DNA of 64,000 nt from Straminergon stramineum (lineage: Eukaryota > Streptophyta > Bryopsida > Hypnales > Calliergonaceae): positions 13,516,001 to 13,580,000 of the forward strand of contig OY987267.1 in assembly GCA_963920665.1 (NCBI GenBank), given 5' to 3'. The notes under the pieces are model-generated. The model was not told the origin of the DNA. It ran no database searches and worked only from the letters and a program-made list of their open reading frames with translations. This document shows, piece after piece, positions 60,507 through 64,000 of the stretch; positions within the stretch are counted from its first letter, which is position 1, and each line of letters opens with the position of its first letter. The position numbers and the translations under genes were made by a program.

Positions 60507-61942
60507 CCGTTAAAAGGCCAGGGAGGATTGACCCCCTTATTGCCCTATATTTTACCCTTGGAGTAAGCACTAAAATTTTATATTTGCCACCCTTGATAAA
60601 ATTTGCAAATTTTGAGTCCATATTTGCAATCAGAGACTCGAAGTGAGCTTGAAGAGATGAGGATATGGGAGGCAACCCATTCCTAATCATCACCCCCTTT
60701 TGGCAATATAGATTGTTTTCTTTCTACTCAAGAGGAGATGACAGTGATTAATTACAGCACAGTTCCCCATACAATTGTGGCACATTGTAATTGTTTTACA
60801 ACACTCTCAATCCTTGGTGGATTTTGCAACTAGCCCTTGTGGGAACAAGAAGGTCTATGTAATCAGAGTGGAAGGAATGGAATCTTCTCCTCAAAAATTC
60901 ATAGTAATTATATTTTGAGAAATAAAATTATAGAAAATTATAGAAACCTTCTTAACTCTATTTATGCATACTAGAATATTCTCCCCCCAAAATAACTCGC
61001 CCTCCAAATAGGTGTAACCACTTAAGTGGTTGGAAATGGGTTGCTTCCCTTATACAAAATTTATGTGGCACAAAATAGGGGGCAATTTTCACATTTATCC
61101 TTGGTTGGGGCAATAGGGGGGTAATCTTCCTTGGCCGTAGTAAAAGGACCTTGCTAGTCCAATGCAGTCATTTTGAAACATTTTGTATACTTAGGGCAAT
61201 CACTGAGGTGGAAAATAAACAAGGTGATGAGGATGGCGAAGCTCAATAACGAATGCCTATTTTTTTTCAAAATTCCTAACAAAGAGGAGATTGCCCGATG
61301 TAAATGCATGTTTAGAAATGGATGAAACATGTGATTTATGAATGAAAAATTAGTAATCACTGAAAACACAAATTTCATGCACTATGAGGAGATTATGGGA
61401 AATAATCCTCCTACAAAATGAATAGGACATTTCTTTGTGGGGTTTTACAATATTCAAAACCTGAATTTTCACATAGTTCTTGGTTTTTAAGGTTTTTAAG
61501 GTTTTCTAAGAAAATGTAACTCCAACTGCTTTTCATACCATTTTTATTTATTTTTTCAAAATTTTCAAAATTTTCATTTTTGTGACCCTTTGAAGATAGT
61601 ATCTTGAAAGCTCAAAATACACCACTTTTTCTATAAAATATTTATTGGTGTGAGCTCTAGGAGTACACCAATTACACCATGATGTTTGTTACTACCATTT
61701 TCATTTTCATAAAAAATTTATTCTATTTTTAGAATTTTTAGAATTGCTATAATTTTTATTAAAAAAATTCTTTAAGAAAATTATATAAAATTCAATTTTA
61801 TTTTTTTAATTATGAAAAAAATTAGATTAAATTTTAGACATATATTATCATGTGCAAAAAATATCAGATTTTTGAAATGTGTGTTTTAATGTAGAAATCT
61901 ATTGAAGTTTGACAAAGCCTACATTTGAAATGTCTTGAAGGG
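60507..61942. mobile_element. Candidate long TTAA element, abutting copy F
   Basis: The left end CCGTTAAAAGGCCAGGG follows TTAA 60503-60506 and matches the left end at 62464 at 14 of 17 positions. The possible right end is TCTTGAAGGG, followed by TTAA at 61943-61946. The two ends pair only weakly with each other. No transposase frame was seen. The left end is better supported than the right. Confidence 0.35.
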
Positions 61943-62463
61943 TTAAAGCTTATTGCCATGTAACATCGTCCCTTCATTTTTGAAGGACGAGGGCACCCAC
62001 ATCTCACTTTTGATTTCCTAACCCATCATCTCCAAGGTGGGTCTTCTAAAAAACACGGGCTTGTCAAGAGTGTGTTGCAAGGCCTTTCAACTTCACAAGT
62101 GTTGTTTATAATTTTAACCAATTTAATAGGAGGTTAATAATTCTTGTCTCTCTCATTTTTACTTTCTACCTTGAAAAGCTCTTGAAATTTTGATAAATCT
62201 TGGGTGCATTTTTTTACTCTTGTTAGATGAGCATATAGAAATGGCTTATTCAATTTTTTTCCATCATTGTGTAGATAGGTCAAGATAGAAAGCTTCAAAA
62301 AGAAATGATTGGGACATGAGCTTACATGTTGTACTTTATGCTAGTAGGATTTGAATCCCCTCTATATAAGAAGGAAGGTTTAATTCTTTTATAGATACCT
62401 TGGAGGGAATAAAGTTAAGATCAATTGCCATTCATTTTATAATTGACCAAGAGAACCACTTAA

Positions 62464-63379
62464 CCTTTAAATGGCCAAGGTCTTTTTTCTAAAAAATACA
62501 CTTAAAACCACCATTTCTATAGCAAAGAGTAAAAAAACTGAAATTGGTATTTTTTGTACATCTAACCATATGACCTCACACCTAAATATTATGAAAACGT
62601 GTGGAAAAAATTTCAGAAATTTTCACTTCACAAATTGCAAGATATCTATGTTGAAAGTGAAGAAAACAAGTTTTTCGGCACATTGTGGGACTAGATTATA
62701 TTTGACTTTGAACCTTCTTAACTTTAATTTTTTGCACTACAAAGTTTTGAGCTTTAAATCTCTATGGTGGAGAATTGACTTGAGAGTCTAGGGGAAATTT
62801 TAAAAAAAAAAATTAATTCTTATTCTTTAAGAAATTGTTAAGTAGAAGTAGGTACAAGATAGAAAGAAAATCTAAATTATTAATAACTCTAATATGGAAT
62901 TATAATGCACTAATCCCAATGGTGAGATTGTTCTAGCAAGCAAATTAAACAATGTGGACCTTTTCTTTTTGGAAAATTATAAAAAATTGCATTAAAAAAT
63001 GAATCCTACAAGTTATTTTTTCAAGAAGATGTTTTAATTGCTTGAAAAACAAGATTGTCCATAACTTTCTCCTAACAAACCAAATGGAATGAATCAAAGC
63101 TTTCCCCATAGACAAAATTATAATCTATGAGGAAAGAAAATAAAAATAAATAAAATTCAAATTTTTGAATTTTTTTGTTGCCCCCTCTCCCCTATTTTGA
63201 GCTTATTTGGGCATAACTTTTGTTCCCGGGCACCAAATTAAAAAAATGATATTCTTGCAAAGCTAATAAAATTTTCTATCTCCATAAAAATTTTCAAAAA
63301 ATCAAGACAAAAATTGAGACCTTAAATACCTACCTGAAATCCGATTTGTCCCTCGAAGGGACAAATGGTCTTTCAGGGG
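62464..63379. mobile_element. Candidate long TTAA element (piggyBac-like)
   Basis: The left end CCTTTAAATGGCCAAGG follows TTAA 62460-62463 and matches the terminus of the element at 1306-1940 at 14 of 17 positions. The right end GGTCTTTCAGGGG precedes TTAA at 63380-63383. Left and right ends pair imperfectly (about 8 of 13). The 916-bp interior has one 106-codon open frame (62471-62791) of low-complexity composition that resembles no transposase. Confidence 0.45.
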
Positions 63380-64000
63380 TTAAACATGCTCAAGATGGCA
63401 AAGAGACCACCTTCTGGTCCTACTCAAATGAAGAATGTAATGTTTGACATGAAACTATATGGGGAGTCACATTAGATGGTGGATCTTCAACAAGGTATTC
63501 CTGGAGTTTGGAGATTGATTATTTTGTCTTTTAGATGGGTTCAAAAGTCTTAGTGATTTTGATAAAGGAACCACAACAATTCAAAATTTGCAGCATTAAG
63601 CATCAAAGCCACTTTGAATAAGTTGGATAAACCATTATATCAAGAGGTCTTCACTACCGTGCTTTCCCTTAATGATGTTCCATTGCAACCTACTAATACT
63701 TTAAAGTAGAAAGACCTAAAATTGTTTAATTAAGCTAATGTACAAAGATAGAGTCAATATTGAAATTAGTGGTTATTTTTTTTATTGTAGACAAATAAAA
63801 TCTTAACTTTTTAAACGTACTTTATATTTTCTATGAAAATTTATAGGCAAGACTTCAATAAAACTTTAAAAGGCTTATAGGTTCATTTTTGAAGCACCTC
63901 ACAAAGATCCAATAACATTCACTAAAGGTTCTATTACTTTATAACCATTTAACATCATATATTCAGTTGGAATTATTTTTGATAAGGACAATTTAAGGTC

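Overview
The window is nuclear DNA of a land plant. Evidence: multi-exon genes with consistent GT-AG introns; plant-type families (an LRR receptor kinase with an RD kinase domain, a type I metacaspase with an LSD1 zinc finger, a plant-style CNOT4-like RING protein); TTTAGGG-type telomeric motifs; and AT-rich intergenic DNA full of small transposons. Gene density is low: six protein genes in 64 kb, introns mostly about 100-1400 bp. The divergence of the proteins suggests a non-seed plant, but I cannot name the lineage from sequence alone.

Layout. 1-6.4 kb: gene-free and packed with small inverted-repeat elements, including three placed end to end that share TTAA target sites. 7.9-19.8 kb (+): a 23-exon LRR receptor-like kinase of about 832 aa. 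24.2-24.8 kb (+): an intronless EMC8/9 subunit of the ER membrane protein complex. 27.3-30.9 kb (-): a three-exon RING protein with a C4C4 finger. 31.2-41.8 kb: gene-poor AT-rich DNA with a degenerate tandem array, a Stowaway-like MITE and a copia relic. 41.8-45.9 kb (-): a ten-exon endonuclease III (NTH1-type) DNA glycosylase. 48.7-51.8 kb (-): a six-exon type I metacaspase. 56.0-59.5 kb (-): an eight-exon acid-lipase-family gene with a large glycosylation-rich insert. 59.9-63.4 kb: a second cluster of TTAA elements, with one nested inside another.

The genes are independent housekeeping or signalling loci, each with its own promoter; nothing suggests a cluster or pathway. For each multi-exon gene I joined exons by hand. 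All six reading frames stay open and intron phases match at every junction.

The most unusual content is a family of non-autonomous elements with exact TTAA target-site duplications and CCC...GGG termini, the hallmarks of the piggyBac superfamily. Five copies have well-supported ends, two longer relatives have clear terminal inverted repeats, two further long candidates are weaker, and one remnant has lost its ends. One copy is inserted into a TTAA inside the terminal repeat of another, so the insertion event can be read base by base. Some copies sit in introns of the receptor kinase and metacaspase genes.
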